Source: Anaerolineae bacterium | GTDB lineage: Bacteria; Chloroflexota; Anaerolineae; Anaerolineales; E44-bin32 | Assembly: GCA_011192015.1 (NCBI GenBank) | Contig: DUET01000089.1 | Coordinates: 1 to 59,428, forward strand | Direction of reading: 5' to 3' | Length of the DNA: 59,428 nt | Shown here: positions 15,195-24,762 of the stretch, in pieces | Position numbering within the stretch: position 1 is the stretch's first letter | Layout of the letters: each line of letters opens with the position of its first letter | Translations under genes and position numbers: made by a program | The notes under the pieces: generated by a model | What the model was told of the DNA's origin: nothing | The model's database searches: none | What the model saw: the letters and a program-made list of their open reading frames with translations, nothing else

Positions 15195-18100
15195 ATGTCG
15201 TTTGTCCACCTGCATGTCCATTCCGAGTATTCGTTGCTGGATGGCTTGAGCCGCATTCCCGTGCTCGTGAAGCGGGCGCGGGAATTGGGCATGCCTGCGT
15301 TGGCACTCACGGACCATGGCGCGATGTTCGGCGTGGTCGATTTCTATCGGGCCGCCAAGGCAGAAGGCATCAAGCCCATCATCGGCATGGAAGCCTACCT
15401 GGCTGTGGGCGACATGCACGATCGCGATCCTCAGCGCGACGCCAAACGCTACCACCTGCTGCTCCTGGCGGAGAACAACACCGGCTACCGCAACCTCCTG
15501 CAGCTGGCCACCAAAGCCCAACTCGAAGGTTACTATTACCAGCCGCGCATCGATCATGAATTGCTCGCCGCGCATTCGGAAGGTCTGATCTGCACGACGA
15601 GCTGCCTCTCAGGAGAAATCCCGCGGGCGCTGTTGCAGGGTCGCCATAGAGACGCCGAGCGATGGGTCGATTGGTATATGGATGTGTTCGGACCCGAGCA
15701 CTTCCTCTTCGAGGTCCAGCATCACGCCATCCCCGAACTACCCGGCATCAACAAGCAGCTCATCGAGTTGGCGCAGCGCTATGGCGGCAAACTCCTGGCT
15801 ACCAACGACGTTCACTACGTGTATCCGGAAGACGCAGAACTTCAGGACATCCTGCTCTGCATCCAGACCGGCTCGGTGAAGTCGGATCCGAAGCGCATGC
15901 GCATGACCGACGACAGCTATTATCTGCGCTCACCCAAGGAGATGAAGAAGCTGCTGGGGGAGATCCCCGGCGCCATCGACAATACGCTCTGGGTCGCCGA
16001 ACGCTGCAATGTCGAGATGGAATTCAGGCAATACCGGCTGCCGGATTTCCATGTTCCCGAAGGTTTCACCACAGACAGCTACCTGCGCCATCTCACCGAG
16101 GAGGGATTGCGCAAACGCTATGGCGATCACGCCAAGGATGAGCTCGTTCGCGAGCGTTTGGATTACGAGTTGGACATCATCCACCAGATGGGTTTCGATG
16201 CCTACTTCCTGATCGTCTGGGATCTCTGCCGCTTCGCTCGCGAGCGGGGAATCTGGTACAACGCTCGAGGCTCGGCAGCGGGATCGATCGTGGCCTACGG
16301 CTTGGAGATCACCTTGGTCGATCCCATCGAGCATGGCCTGATCTTCGAGCGCTTCCTGAATCCCAGCCGGGTCTCCATGCCCGACATCGATCTCGATTTC
16401 CAGGACGACAAACGCCACATCTTGCTGCATTATGCGGCTGAGAAATTCGGTCACGACAAGGTCGCACAGGTGATCACCTTCGGCACCCTGGGCGCACGCG
16501 CCGCCATACGCGACGTAGGGCGCGTACTGGACATTCCCCTTCCGGAGGTGGACCGAGTCGCCAAGCTGGTGCCCAACATTCCCGGCAAGCCGGTGACGAT
16601 TCCCGAAACCCTGGAGAACGTGCCGCCCTTCAGGGAGATCTACGAGAGCAAACCCTACATGCGCGAGCTGATCGACACAGCCTCTCGCCTGGAGGGTGTG
16701 GTGCGCAATGCAGGCACGCATGCCGCCGGTGTGATCATCACCGATAAACCCATCACCGAATACATCCCCCTGCATCGCCCCACCAAGGGCAGCCAGGAGG
16801 ACAGCCCCATCCGCGCCGTGACCCAGTTCGAGATGCAAGTGCTCGATAAATTGGGATTGCTCAAGGTGGATTTCCTGGGGCTCTCGACGCTGACGGTGAT
16901 GGAACGAGCATGTGAGCTGATCCGCCGTCGCCACGACGTTGGGCTGGACATCAACAGCATCCCCGTGGACGATGAGAAAACCTTCGAATTGCTCGGGCGC
17001 GGCGATGTGCTGGGTGTGTTCCAGGTGGAAGGCGCGGGCATGCGCCGGTACTTGATGGAGATGAAGCCGCGTGAGTTGGCGAACGTGATCGCCATGGTGG
17101 CCCTCTACCGGCCGGGTCCGATGGAGTTCATTCCCACCTACATCAACCGCATGCATGGACGGGAGGAGATCGCATACGGGCATCCCGAGCTCGAGAGCAT
17201 CTTCAGGGAGACCTACGGCATCCCCGTCTACCAGGAGCAGCTCATGTCGGCTGCCATGGGGTTGGCCGGCTACAAGGCCTCCGAGGCCGACGATCTGCGC
17301 AAAGCCATCGCCAAGAAGGTCGCCAAGGATCTCAAGAAGCATCGCGCCAAGTTCATCAAGGGCGCCAGCCAGCGCGAGATTTCGGCGGACGTGGCGGCAG
17401 CCATCTTCGATGAATGGGAGAACTTCGCCCGCTACGGTTTCAACAAGGCGCATGCGGCCGACTACGGCATGATCGCCGTGCAGACGGCTTTCCTCAAGGC
17501 GAACTACCCGCTGGAGTACATGACCGCCCTGATGTCAGTCTTCAAGCATGACACGGATCGCGTGGCGATCTATGTAGCCGATACACGTCGCATGGGCTTT
17601 GAGGTGCTTCCACCGTCGATCAACGCCAGCCAGGTGGATTTCAGCATCGAGGACCACGCCGATGGCGAATCCGCCATTCGATTCGGCCTGGCGGCCATCA
17701 AGAATGTCAGCGAAGGCGCGGTGGAAGCCATCCTGGCTGCGAGGCAGGAGGGGGATGCGTTCGAGACCCTGGAGGCCTTTGCGAGGCGCGTCGATTTGCG
17801 GCATGTGGGCAAGCGCGCCCTGGAGTGCTTGATCCGCGTCGGCGCTCTCGACGACTTGGGCTCGCGCAGCACCCTGCTGGAGGGATTGGATCGCATCCTG
17901 GGCTACTCCACCAGCCATTTCCGCGCTGCGGAGGTGGGCCAACTGACGATGTTCGATGGCTCATCCGGCGTGACGCAAGATCTGCGCCTTCCCGCGCCCG
18001 AGAACGATGTTCCCAAGCGGGTGCAGCTCACCTGGGAGAAGGATCTGCTCGGTGTGTACGCCTCCGATCATCCCCTCACACCCTACCTGCAGGACATGAA

Positions 18101-18908
18101 GCAGGTCTGCACGCATTACAGCGCGGAACTGATGGATGCCGAGGATGGGGAGCATGTGCGCGTGGTGGGGATGGTATTCAGCCTGCGCCCCTACATCACG
18201 CGCAAGGGCGACGAGATGGGCTTCGCCACGCTCGAGGATCTACAAGGCCGCATCGATCTTGTGCTCTTCTCCCGGACCTGGGAAAAGGTTGCGGATTGGC
18301 TGCGGCCGGACATGGTCGTGATGGTCACCGGCCGGGTCGATCGTTCCAGGGGTGATCCCAAGGTGTTGGTCGATGAGGTCAGCACCGAGATCAAGATTGT
18401 GGAAGGAAGCGAAGCGCAGCGCAAGCAGCCGGCCGCAACAAGATCGAAGCCTGCGCCAACCGCCCTGGCTGAACCCAGTGCTGCTGAAGACTACGGCCCT
18501 CCCCTGCCGCCACCACCTGAGGAGCATTGGCAGACCGCGGAAGACCGTTCGGAACCAAGCATCGAGGCTTCCACATCCGAGCCGGTTTCTCAGAAGCATC
18601 CCGGATTCGTGCCCACAAATGCCTTCTCCCCCAGCGACCGCCGGCGCCTGACGATCGCCCTGCGTGCCACGGGCGACAAGAAACGCGACACCCTTCGCAT
18701 GCGGCGTGTGCACGGCCTGCTGAACTCCTACCCCGGCAACGACAGCTTCAGCTTCCATGTGATCGAATCCAAACGCCAGTACCTGCTCGAATTCCCGAGC
18801 TTCAGCACCGGCTGCTGCCCCGAACTGCTCTCGCAGCTCAGCGACCTTCTCGGGGAGGACAGCGTGAGGATCGAGCCTGCCGTGGGGCAACCTCAAATCG
18901 AGACCTAG
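15195..18908 (+). CDS. dnaE: DNA polymerase III alpha subunit
   Basis: A 1237-residue replicative polymerase. The PHP domain begins at once (FVHLHVHSEYSLLDG) and includes NDVHYVYPEDAELQDILLCIQTG. The polymerase core carries the catalytic Asp pair in MPDIDLDFQDDKR (about residue 396) and the GTHAAGVIITDKP segment. Then come the beta-binding/HhH region and an OB fold (about 985-1065). An unusual Pro/Ala/Glu-rich linker (about 1080-1135) separates the OB fold from a C-terminal domain of about 90 residues. It acts in the cytoplasm as the chain-elongating subunit. It is monocistronic, with a TATAAT 38 bases upstream. Confidence 0.96.
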   Translation: MSFVHLHVHSEYSLLDGLSRIPVLVKRARELGMPALALTDHGAMFGVVDFYRAAKAEGIKPIIGMEAYLAVGDMHDRDPQRDAKRYHLLLLAENNTGYRNLLQLATKAQLEGYYYQPRIDHELLAAHSEGLICTTSCLSGEIPRALLQGRHRDAERWVDWYMDVFGPEHFLFEVQHHAIPELPGINKQLIELAQRYGGKLLATNDVHYVYPEDAELQDILLCIQTGSVKSDPKRMRMTDDSYYLRSPKEMKKLLGEIPGAIDNTLWVAERCNVEMEFRQYRLPDFHVPEGFTTDSYLRHLTEEGLRKRYGDHAKDELVRERLDYELDIIHQMGFDAYFLIVWDLCRFARERGIWYNARGSAAGSIVAYGLEITLVDPIEHGLIFERFLNPSRVSMPDIDLDFQDDKRHILLHYAAEKFGHDKVAQVITFGTLGARAAIRDVGRVLDIPLPEVDRVAKLVPNIPGKPVTIPETLENVPPFREIYESKPYMRELIDTASRLEGVVRNAGTHAAGVIITDKPITEYIPLHRPTKGSQEDSPIRAVTQFEMQVLDKLGLLKVDFLGLSTLTVMERACELIRRRHDVGLDINSIPVDDEKTFELLGRGDVLGVFQVEGAGMRRYLMEMKPRELANVIAMVALYRPGPMEFIPTYINRMHGREEIAYGHPELESIFRETYGIPVYQEQLMSAAMGLAGYKASEADDLRKAIAKKVAKDLKKHRAKFIKGASQREISADVAAAIFDEWENFARYGFNKAHAADYGMIAVQTAFLKANYPLEYMTALMSVFKHDTDRVAIYVADTRRMGFEVLPPSINASQVDFSIEDHADGESAIRFGLAAIKNVSEGAVEAILAARQEGDAFETLEAFARRVDLRHVGKRALECLIRVGALDDLGSRSTLLEGLDRILGYSTSHFRAAEVGQLTMFDGSSGVTQDLRLPAPENDVPKRVQLTWEKDLLGVYASDHPLTPYLQDMKQVCTHYSAELMDAEDGEHVRVVGMVFSLRPYITRKGDEMGFATLEDLQGRIDLVLFSRTWEKVADWLRPDMVVMVTGRVDRSRGDPKVLVDEVSTEIKIVEGSEAQRKQPAATRSKPAPTALAEPSAAEDYGPPLPPPPEEHWQTAEDRSEPSIEASTSEPVSQKHPGFVPTNAFSPSDRRRLTIALRATGDKKRDTLRMRRVHGLLNSYPGNDSFSFHVIESKRQYLLEFPSFSTGCCPELLSQLSDLLGEDSVRIEPAVGQPQIET

Positions 18909-19050
18909 AATTCTCCTGCCGCTTTCTGTATATATAGCATTCAACGCTGAAACCGATAGAAACAGGGGATGTTGTGCGCCATCCACAACATCTCGAACGA
19001 CTCACACCCGCTCATGGCAAAGGGGATCAAGCCATAGAAAGGGTTCAAGC

Positions 19051-20949
19051 TTATGGACAGGGCTTTCCAGCCTCGCAGGTCGGCGTGGGACTGGGCTCGA
19101 TTGGGGGAGGCGGCGTGAGGATTTCTCGAGTCGGCGTGTCGGTAGGCATCGGGGGCAGGGCCGGGCTTTGAACCTCGAACGCGCCCACGTCGCACAGCCC
19201 GCCCGGAGGGGAAGGTCTGGGCTCGCCGCGCTGATCTTTCCCCAACGGGCTGTGGGTACTGTCTGAGCAATCCGTGACGATGTTCAGCGCCGGGCTTCCA
19301 GGCAGGAGGGCGTGTGTCAGGGTCGGTCCGCCGTTGTCGGCAAGGGGACCGAGCATGGGCACCACGGAATTGGTGAAGCCGATGCAGGAGGTGTCGCTGT
19401 CCAGGTTCTCTCCCACAGCGATGCTGCCATACGGACCAGCGCCGAAATCACAATCGCTGGGATGGTTGTCGACGACGAGCGAATTCTTGATCGGTATGTC
19501 CCCATAATCGAGGGAGAGAACCACGCCGCAGCCCGGAGAAACGCAGGTGTTGTTTGTGATGGTGCAGTGAGCGATCTCCCCTCGGCCCCGGATGTAGACG
19601 CCCCCATAGAGCTGACCCTGGTTGCCGGAGACGGTGGTATTGACCAGCGAGGTGTACGGATCGGTTTCCCCCAGAGCCGTGTTGATCCAAACGGGAGTGG
19701 CATAGACACCTGTGCCCGTGTTGCCGCTCAACGTGGAACTCTGGATGTAGATCATGCCGGTATTGAAGACTCCACCACCCGAGCCGGCGGAATTGGTCTC
19801 CACCGTGCTGGACCGCAGGATCATGTCCCCGAAATTCGCGATCGCGCCGCCGCTGCCGCCGATGGCTGCGTTGTTTCTAAAAATACTGGTCTCGATGTGC
19901 AGATCCCCGGTCAGCGTGTTGTAGATGCCGCCGCCTCGAAGGGAGGCGTAGTTGTCGTCGATCCTGGTGCCGTTGGTGATCGATCCGCTCGAAGCGTTGT
20001 GGATGGCCCCTCCAGAACCCGCTCTTGCCAGATTCAGGGTGAAATGACTGTCCGAGATATCGATTTGGCAGTTCTCCTTGATGTAAAGTGCGCCTCCGTC
20101 CTGCTCGGCAACGTTGTTGTTGAAGAGCACATCTTCCAGGATGAGATCCACCGCACCGCCGTATCCAATCGCACAAGCGATGGCGCCGCCATTAATGTCG
20201 ACATGGTTGTCGTCGAAGCGGCTGCCATGGATCGTCAGTGGACCGCCGTTGGCGATGGCACCGCCGTACTCGCTGGCTGAATTGTTGCCCAACACGCTGT
20301 AGTTATCGATGTCGACGGATCCGATGAAGCTGGCGATGGCACCGCCGGAATGCGCCTCGTTGAAGCTGATGGATGTATTGTTGCTGATGAGCGTTCCCAT
20401 GAAGTTGTAGATGCCGCCTCCGGAACCCGCGGCGGTGCTGTTCATCACGTGCGACTGGTTCAAGGTGAGCGAACCATGGCGTATGTAGATGGCGCCGCCG
20501 TCGTTGGAGTTGCTCGCTGACAGCACCAACCCCATCTCCACGTAGGTGTTGTTCAGCGTTAGATCGCCGCTGGCGGTTACGAAGAAGATTCGGAACTCAG
20601 GCGTTCCTGGAGTCGTCGATGCCCGCACGATGCGCGAATCATTGCCCTCGATCGTGATCGGCGTGCTGATGACTGGCAGACCGTTGGCGCCGTCTTCGCC
20701 GGTCTCCAATCCCTGGCGATCGTACAGATTGTCGACGTCGGTCAGGCTGTAGAGACAGGCGTCGCCCAGGATGATGGTATCGGGATCGGGATCGGCGTTG
20801 GCGTCGTTGATGGCGGCGATGAGTTCTGCCGTGCCGCAGCCGATGCCTGCGCTGCTGTCGGGGTATTCACATGAAGCCAGGCCGATGAGGAGGATAAGGG
20901 CGGACAAGAAATACAGACCGTAGCCGAGAAGGCGCGCTTCTTTTCGCAT
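19051..20949 (-). CDS. Secreted right-handed beta-helix lipoprotein
   Basis: A 632-residue predicted lipoprotein. The signal ends in LIGLASC, then CGTAELIAAINDANADPDPDTIIL opens a pectate-lyase-like or polymorphic-outer-membrane-protein-like beta-helix. Dozens of G-G-A-I/G-G-G-I-Y turns follow (NDGGAIYIRHGSLTLNQS and similar). The end is the common CDVGAFEVQ segment and a Pro/Thr-rich tail. Such proteins are usually surface-exposed and adhesive or glycan-binding. ATG 20949 is the chosen start because GGAGGG lies four bases upstream and the signal peptide follows directly. The ligand is unknown. Confidence 0.75.
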   Translation of the reverse strand: MRKEARLLGYGLYFLSALILLIGLASCEYPDSSAGIGCGTAELIAAINDANADPDPDTIILGDACLYSLTDVDNLYDRQGLETGEDGANGLPVISTPITIEGNDSRIVRASTTPGTPEFRIFFVTASGDLTLNNTYVEMGLVLSASNSNDGGAIYIRHGSLTLNQSHVMNSTAAGSGGGIYNFMGTLISNNTSISFNEAHSGGAIASFIGSVDIDNYSVLGNNSASEYGGAIANGGPLTIHGSRFDDNHVDINGGAIACAIGYGGAVDLILEDVLFNNNVAEQDGGALYIKENCQIDISDSHFTLNLARAGSGGAIHNASSGSITNGTRIDDNYASLRGGGIYNTLTGDLHIETSIFRNNAAIGGSGGAIANFGDMILRSSTVETNSAGSGGGVFNTGMIYIQSSTLSGNTGTGVYATPVWINTALGETDPYTSLVNTTVSGNQGQLYGGVYIRGRGEIAHCTITNNTCVSPGCGVVLSLDYGDIPIKNSLVVDNHPSDCDFGAGPYGSIAVGENLDSDTSCIGFTNSVVPMLGPLADNGGPTLTHALLPGSPALNIVTDCSDSTHSPLGKDQRGEPRPSPPGGLCDVGAFEVQSPALPPMPTDTPTREILTPPPPIEPSPTPTCEAGKPCP

Positions 20950-21154
20950 GACTCCCTCCGCGGATCCTCGGGACAATTCCACTCTATCAAATTCCACCTG
21001 CTCGCACAAGCTTTATCCAGTGAAACGGCGAAGGATGGATTTCTTGCTGTCACGCAAGACGTGAACAACCTGGTGAAGCCATCTCCTGCACGGAGACAAC
21101 CATCACCATAGCAGCATCTTCACAGCCGCACCGGCAGTTCGATGGATCGTTTGC

Positions 21155-22051
21155 TTATTCTCTGGAAAGAAGGAGCGTTCCTGCGGAGAAGGTCAGCAAT
21201 GTGAGAAAGAGATAGGCGGGAAGCCAGAGCAGGCCCCACAGATCGCCATCCGGGAGTTTTATCTGCAGCAGGTAGAACAGGAGCATGATTGGAGGGGTGA
21301 CGAGCAGTGTTCCCAGACTGGCTTTGGCTACATCCTGGATCTGCTTTTCGTCGAACCAATCCGGAATGAGATCCTTGCGTTTCGACCACAACCAAACCAG
21401 CAGGATCAAGAGATAAGGTGTCAGGATCAACCCCCCCAGGGTGATAACGGTTTGCTCGAGAATCCAGGTGGGTGCCTGGATGGCGACCGCAGTCAGCCAT
21501 GCCGCCGTGCCCAGGGCGCCGCATAGGGAACCCGTGAGGTGGGTCAGCTGAAAGGCGACGTGATCCCGGAGCATGGGTTCGTCCGGGCTGCTGCCGGGTG
21601 CGCGCAGGTTGGCGATCAACGCCGGCAGGGAGAGACCGATGAAGAGGGCATGCAGTGCGGTGCTTGTGAAGAGGATGGTCCACTCACCGGTGGAATGCCA
21701 CCCCTGGGCGTACTGCTTGCCGATTTCCTGCAGCATGGTCAGATCGGCCAGGATGAGGATGCCGGAAAGGATGCCCAGCACGAGAAGCGCAGCCACGCGC
21801 CAGGAGACGGAGCGAAGGTTTAACGCCCGCAGCAGCATCGCCAACATGGCGACGAGATGGAAGACGGCGATCAAGAAAAGGCTCGCCCCGACGATGATCC
21901 CGGCGATCTCCCACTGCGTTCCGATGGGATCGAAGCGCTCGACCTTGGGGAACAGCAAGCCCAGGATGACACTGTTGTACACGAAGCCTATGGCAGCTAA
22001 TAAACCCAGACTGATGGAGAGTACATGGAAACGATGGATGTATTTATTCAT
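21155..22051 (-). CDS. Polytopic membrane protein of unknown function
   Basis: A 298-residue protein with about eight hydrophobic helices, spread from residue 7 to the end, and a short charged loop (WSKRKDLIPDWFDEKQ) near residue 215. No catalytic or transporter motif was recognised. It starts 26 bases after an XRE-type regulator, in the same direction and probably on one transcript, so its level is likely set by the operators at 22291-22341. The start at ATG 22051 (AGGA upstream) is preferred to an upstream ATG that overlaps the regulator. Confidence 0.6.
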   Translation of the reverse strand: MNKYIHRFHVLSISLGLLAAIGFVYNSVILGLLFPKVERFDPIGTQWEIAGIIVGASLFLIAVFHLVAMLAMLLRALNLRSVSWRVAALLVLGILSGILILADLTMLQEIGKQYAQGWHSTGEWTILFTSTALHALFIGLSLPALIANLRAPGSSPDEPMLRDHVAFQLTHLTGSLCGALGTAAWLTAVAIQAPTWILEQTVITLGGLILTPYLLILLVWLWSKRKDLIPDWFDEKQIQDVAKASLGTLLVTPPIMLLFYLLQIKLPDGDLWGLLWLPAYLFLTLLTFSAGTLLLSRE

Positions 22052-22077
22052 GATTTTTCCTATGCGGCAAGAGCGGA

Positions 22078-22287
22078 TCAATCTTCGTCGATGATGAAGA
22101 ACACCTCTTCGACAGGGAGCTCGAAGAAGCGAGCCAGTTTCATCGCCAGCAGCGTCGAAGGATTGAATTTGCCGGTTTCGATGGAATGGATCGTGAGCCG
22201 GGTGACGCCGACCTGATTGGCCAGCGCCTGCTGGGAGAGGTTGCCATGCTCGAAGCGTAGCCTGCGTAAGTGATTTCCGAGCTTCAC
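22078..22287 (-). CDS. Small XRE-family transcriptional regulator
   Basis: A 69-residue protein that is essentially one Cro/CI-type helix-turn-helix: LRRLRFEHGNLSQQALANQVGVTRLTIHSIETGKFNPSTLLAMKLARFF, followed by ELPVEEVFFI. This is the YozG/HTH_3 type often encoded before a membrane protein. The start is GTG 22287, with AAGGA upstream. Three inverted repeats directly upstream are probable operators for autoregulation, and the first one overlaps the ribosome site. Confidence 0.88.
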   Translation of the reverse strand: MKLGNHLRRLRFEHGNLSQQALANQVGVTRLTIHSIETGKFNPSTLLAMKLARFFELPVEEVFFIIDED

Positions 22288-22290
22288 GAA

Positions 22291-22341
22291 ACTATCCTTG
22301 GATAGTATAGTAAACTATACTAATAGTATACTAAACTATAC
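22291..22341 (-). promoter_or_regulatory. Triple operator of the XRE regulator
   Basis: Three 16-bp inverted repeats with the same 7-2-7 geometry: ACTATCCTTGGATAGT (22291-22306), GTATAGTAAACTATAC (22305-22320) and GTATACTAAACTATAC (22326-22341). The last two are almost identical and are spaced exactly 21 bp, two helical turns. Confidence 0.7.
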
Positions 22342-22585
22342 CAAACGTCAAGACCTTCGATTCCGTCCGGAACACCGTGCAGCTCTCACCAATCCGGTTT
22401 TAGATCCGACCCCATCAGCCATTGGTTCAAAGCCAAAAACGGCCGCAGGAGATTCCCAAGGCCATTCAACTGGATAGTTCTTCGTTCTCACGCGTGGAAA
22501 TTGTTTGGAGCACAGCGAAAGCAGCGAAGGAAATGGACGCGTCCATCCCTTGCTCCGTGACTGGATTTCAAACTAGGATCGTTTA

Positions 22586-22924
22586 TTAGATGTTTATTAT
22601 GATGTTCGAGAACACGTTGCCGATGGATGGCCCCATCAGTGCGAGTATGAAGATGACGCATATGGGGATGATGCAAAACACGATCTGCACGTATCCCAGC
22701 ACCAGGCCCGCGGTGGCAAGTCCATCGCCGCCGAGACTTCCCATCGAATCGCGTATCTCTGCCTTGGCCATGTGGCCGGTGATGATCGCAGCGATCGCCC
22801 CGATGAACGGAAGCAGAAACCACCCAAGAATGCCCGATACGAGGCTGACAATCGATAGGGTGCTGTTTTCCGGTGGAGGGGTCATGGGGGAAGCGGGTCT
22901 TTCCAGCGAAGGTTCACTGCTCAT
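22586..22924 (-). CDS. DUF4190-like small membrane protein with a pilin-like tail
   Basis: A 112-residue protein: a Pro-rich cytoplasmic N-terminus (residues 1-20), then two long hydrophobic helices with VSGILGWFLLPFIGAIAAIITGHMAKAEIR, the signature of DUF4190. A C-terminal segment ends LMGPSIGNVFSNIIINI. That ending closely resembles the ending of the Flp pilin-like protein at 3090 (GNIFSNIIANI). The ribosome site is GAGGG ten bases upstream. Function is unknown; the resemblance may reflect a shared membrane-assembly signal. Confidence 0.65.
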   Translation of the reverse strand: MSSEPSLERPASPMTPPPENSTLSIVSLVSGILGWFLLPFIGAIAAIITGHMAKAEIRDSMGSLGGDGLATAGLVLGYVQIVFCIIPICVIFILALMGPSIGNVFSNIIINI

Positions 22925-23153
22925 CTTGTTATCCCTCTTTCTTGTGAAGGCTTCTTAAGGTTCCTGCCACTGATGGTGCGCCTTATGGAATCGGGATTGA
23001 AATCTGTGTGTGACGCCTTGATAACAGATACGATTATACAGTTACTTCAAACCATTCACGGTTCTTTTCCGTTCTTCCCCCGTGTTTCAGCGGCAAGTCG
23101 GATCCCATGCAAGGAATGGTGGCTTGAAGATCTTTTCCATTCATGGAGACGAT

Positions 23154-23615
23154 TCAGAGCCCCAAGCCCTCGTCCGGCATCCAATCCGGCCAATCCGACA
23201 ACCACTCCGGAATGCTCGCATCCCTGACACGATCGCAGACGGGGAAGTAGGCCTTCAGGTCCACGATCGGTGTGCCATCCAGGGCGTCGATTTCAGCGAT
23301 GTCCACGTATCCCTGCTCCTGGTCAACATTCCGTATCTTGCACGTTGTCATGGCGATGGGATTGGGGCGATACTCCGCACGTGTCGCAAAGACCCCCGTC
23401 ACCCTGCCCTGCGCATAGGGAGGTTCGGTTTGCAGGATGCTTCGGCTCTGCTCGTTGTCATGCCGATCCGCCCACCATAAGACCATCACATGGCTGAAAT
23501 GCTCGAGCTGCTGCATCGCCGGGCGGTAGGGTTCCAGGATTTCGAGTCGGACGCCTTGATCCAGGCGGTGAATGGTGCCTATCGGAACCATCCGAAAGAC
23601 AGCTTCCTCGTTCAT
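23154..23615 (-). CDS. trmO: tRNA (t6A37) methyltransferase TrmO family
   Basis: A 153-residue protein of the TrmO/YaeB/VirR family: the opening VPIGTIH, then HFSHVMVLWWADRHD and GVFATRAEYRPNPIAMTTCKI, and DALDGTPIVDLKAYFP near the end. TrmO proteins use SAM to methylate N6-threonylcarbamoyl-adenosine at tRNA position 37. They are beta-barrel enzymes, unlike classical methyltransferases. At 153 residues it lacks the C-terminal extension of the E. coli protein, as many short family members do. It is a third tRNA-modification gene in the window, away from the elp3 pair. The start has GGGATG upstream. Confidence 0.82.
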   Translation of the reverse strand: MNEEAVFRMVPIGTIHRLDQGVRLEILEPYRPAMQQLEHFSHVMVLWWADRHDNEQSRSILQTEPPYAQGRVTGVFATRAEYRPNPIAMTTCKIRNVDQEQGYVDIAEIDALDGTPIVDLKAYFPVCDRVRDASIPEWLSDWPDWMPDEGLGL

Positions 23616-23815
23616 GTTTTCATCCCTTCTTCGATGTTCAGCGTTTTCGCGATTTCTGTTTGCCCCTCCTTGCAGTTTTCCCCGATCGCGGCGGTTCTGT
23701 TCTATGGATCAAGAAAAGGCAGCATCCCTCATGGCTGCAAAAGGAAGCCGATGTTCATCAAGATGGATGCGTGTGTCTTGACTGATGAGAGTGGGCAGGA
23801 GATTTCCCAACGGGA

Positions 23816-24586
23816 TCAGAAATCCAATGTCAGGCTGACGGGGCAGTGATCCGATCCCATCACCTCGGAATGAATTTCAGACTCAAGGACATGGTCGCGC
23901 AGATCGGGTGATATGAAGAAGTAATCGATGCGCCAGCCGACGTTGCGCTCGCGCGCCTTGCCCCAATAAGCCCACCAGGAATAGGCGTCCACTCGTTCGG
24001 GATGCAGCATGCGGAAGGTGTCCAGATAGCCTTCTTCCACCACGCGGTCGATCCAGGCACGCTCGATGGGCAGGAAACCGGTGGTCTTCTCGTTCTGCTT
24101 GGGGCGTGCCAGGTCGATCTCTCGATGGGCCGTGTTGACGTCTCCGCAGAAGATGATGGAACGACCCTCCTCCCGCAGCTGGTTGCAGAACTCCAAGAAC
24201 GCTGTTTTGTATTCCATTTTGAAAGGCACCCGACTGTGATCGCGAGCGCCGTTGGGGAAGTAGGCGTTGATGAGTACGAAATCACCATAGTCGGCGACGA
24301 TCGTTCGTCCCTCACGATCGAAGGCTTCGATTCCCAAACCCAGCGTTACGGAACTTGGCTCGGGTCGTGAATACAATCCCACGCCGCTGTAGCCCTTGCG
24401 CTCTGCCGAGGACCAATGTACTTGGTACCCCTCAGGTTTGGTCAGGGCTTCATCCAGTTGATCGGGGTGCGCCTTCGTCTCTTGGAAGCAGAGGATGTCT
24501 GCATCGACCTGCTCGATCCAATCCAGAAGCCCCTTCTTCTGGGCGGCGCGAATACCGTTGACGTTCCAGGAGTAAATTGTGATCAT
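23816..24586 (-). CDS. xthA: Exodeoxyribonuclease III (AP endonuclease)
   Basis: A 256-residue enzyme of the exonuclease III/APE1 family, acting in base excision repair. It opens ITIYSWNVNGIRAA, with the metal-binding Glu in ILCFQETK (about residue 34). Next come YSGVGLYSR, the GDVNTAHREIDLARP segment and WRIDYFFIS, and the GSDHCPVSLTL ending with the catalytic His. It is full length. There is no ribosome site. A TATAAT lies only six bases before the ATG, so the mRNA is likely leaderless. Confidence 0.93.
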   Translation of the reverse strand: MITIYSWNVNGIRAAQKKGLLDWIEQVDADILCFQETKAHPDQLDEALTKPEGYQVHWSSAERKGYSGVGLYSRPEPSSVTLGLGIEAFDREGRTIVADYGDFVLINAYFPNGARDHSRVPFKMEYKTAFLEFCNQLREEGRSIIFCGDVNTAHREIDLARPKQNEKTTGFLPIERAWIDRVVEEGYLDTFRMLHPERVDAYSWWAYWGKARERNVGWRIDYFFISPDLRDHVLESEIHSEVMGSDHCPVSLTLDF

Positions 24587-24592
24587 GGGCCC

Positions 24593-24598
24593 ATTATA
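24593..24598 (-). promoter_or_regulatory. -10 element giving a probably leaderless xthA mRNA
   Basis: A perfect TATAAT on the minus strand, separated from the xthA ATG by GGGCCC only. A transcript started six or seven bases downstream would begin at the start codon. Confidence 0.45.
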
Positions 24599-24762
24599 GC
24601 GTCATCCCTCATCATCCGTGCAGGTTTCTTGGCCCAATGCTTCCTCAGGTGCAGGAGTGCTCATAGGTGAATGAATCATGTTCCTGTTTTGACTGGAATG
24701 GAACTTGCATCCTTCTCCCTGTCATTCACTTTATTGGGATTACGCCTGAGGGAGAAGTTCGC

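Noticed and set aside
15930-17453. A 507-codon minus-strand frame inside dnaE
   Set aside because: It is a shadow of the polymerase gene and has no recognisable motif or ribosome site.
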